Positions 50,420 through 50,834 of a stretch of 50,834 bases of DNA are shown piece by piece. Each line of letters starts with the position of its first letter. The first letter of the stretch is position 1. Location of the stretch: the NCBI GenBank assembly GCA_900540495.1, contig UQGA01000013.1, forward strand, positions 1 to 50,834. The letters run 5' to 3'. This DNA is from an uncultured Eubacteriales bacterium. GTDB lineage: Bacteria > Bacillota > Clostridia > Christensenellales > CAG-138. A program made the translations under genes and the position numbers. The notes beneath the pieces are model-generated. The model ran no database searches and had not been told where the DNA came from. It saw only the letters and a list, made by a program, of their open reading frames with translations.

Positions 50420-50834
50420 GCCGGTGCGGTGTCAATCCGTCCGTCGCGTCACCCTCCGTTCCTGCCGCCCGGTGTCAACCCACCCGCCGCGCAACGCTCC
50501 GTCCCCGCCGGTGCGGCGCTTCCGCCCGTCGCATCACCCTCCGCTCCTGCCACCCGGTGTCAATTCGCCCGTCGCGCAACGCTTCGCCCCTGCCGGCGCG
50601 GCGCTTCTGCCCGCGGCGCAACGCTTCGCCCCTGCCGGCGCGGCGCTCCCGCCCGCGGCGCAACGCTTCGTCCCTGCCGGCGCGGCGCTTCCCCCCCGCC
50701 GCGCAACCTTCCATTCTTGCCGGTGCGGCGCTCCCGTCCGCCGCGCAACGCTCCGTCCCTGCCGGCGCGGCGCTCCCGTCCGCCGCGCAACCTTCCATTC
50801 TTGCCGGTGCGGCGCTCCCGTCCGCCGCGCAACG
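50420..50834. repeat. Minisatellite, ~42-bp unit, about ten copies, open at the window end
   Basis: Units of 42-44 bp beginning GCCGGTGCGG or GCCGGCGCGG, with a CGCAACGCTCCGTCCCT-type end, follow each other from 50420 to the window end. Spacing is mostly 42 with some 43-44-bp units, so no reading frame stays open across the array; it looks non-coding. Two recurring unit endings (CGTCCCT and CATTCTT) suggest spread by unequal exchange. It lies 67 bp upstream of ogt. Confidence 0.88.

Noticed and set aside
50475..50834. Repeat protein encoded by the minisatellite
   Set aside because: Units of 42, 43 and 44 bp break every frame, and no ribosome site is present; the adjoining sequence could change this.
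50420..50834. CRISPR array
   Set aside because: The repeats are contiguous and degenerate with no unique spacers, and no cas gene is near.

Overview
The window is G+C-rich DNA. The gene set points to a Gram-positive anaerobe of the class Clostridia, probably a gut-type, possibly spore-forming species: SipW/TasA-type secretion, a class B sortase, a CotH/VTC/DUF4956 cluster, the lysine-decarboxylase-like/HolB/RicT order known from Bacillus yaaO-holB-yaaT, several type I signal peptidases, a CCA-encoding tRNA and mostly AGGAGG ribosome binding sites with frequent TTG and GTG starts. The genus cannot be fixed from the sequence alone. No phage, IS element, CRISPR array or rRNA was seen.

Layout. 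Positions 1-6.2 kb hold an ECF sigma/membrane anti-sigma pair, an iron alcohol dehydrogenase and a LysR regulator divergent from asnA; this block is bounded by two inverted copies of a ~57-bp palindromic element. Positions 6.2-14.3 kb hold a small membrane protein, a MATE exporter, a metallo-hydrolase, a ~1-kb gene-poor stretch with terminators and a structured mgtE leader that encodes a short Pro/Arg-rich peptide, mgtE, a TatD nuclease, and a split chromate transporter divergent from a LysR gene. Positions 14.5-18.8 kb are a MoxR/DUF58/transglutaminase operon. Positions 19-25 kb are a CotH/VTC/DUF4956 operon followed by an L,D-transpeptidase lipoprotein. Then come typA, a DUF4190 protein, tRNA-Asn and the decarboxylase-holB-ricT operon (28.4-31.9 kb).

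Positions 31.9-37.4 kb on the minus strand hold a five-gene overlapping operon (alpha/beta hydrolase, DUF951, two type I signal peptidases, metallo-beta-lactamase protein), a C69-like hydrolase and uppP. A protein of unknown function (37.6-39.0 kb) runs tail-to-tail into a GntR-controlled ABC transporter.

The most system-like region is 41.0-49.2 kb: two divergent XRE regulators, SipW signal peptidase, three TasA/camelysin-like secreted proteins, a large von Willebrand A adhesin with an in-frame 24-bp repeat array and a C-terminal CnaB-like fold, a small protein with a non-canonical sorting signal, and a class B sortase. I infer a SipW-processed, sortase-anchored surface fibre. The window ends with an alkylation-repair pair (tag, ogt) and a ~42-bp minisatellite that runs off the end.
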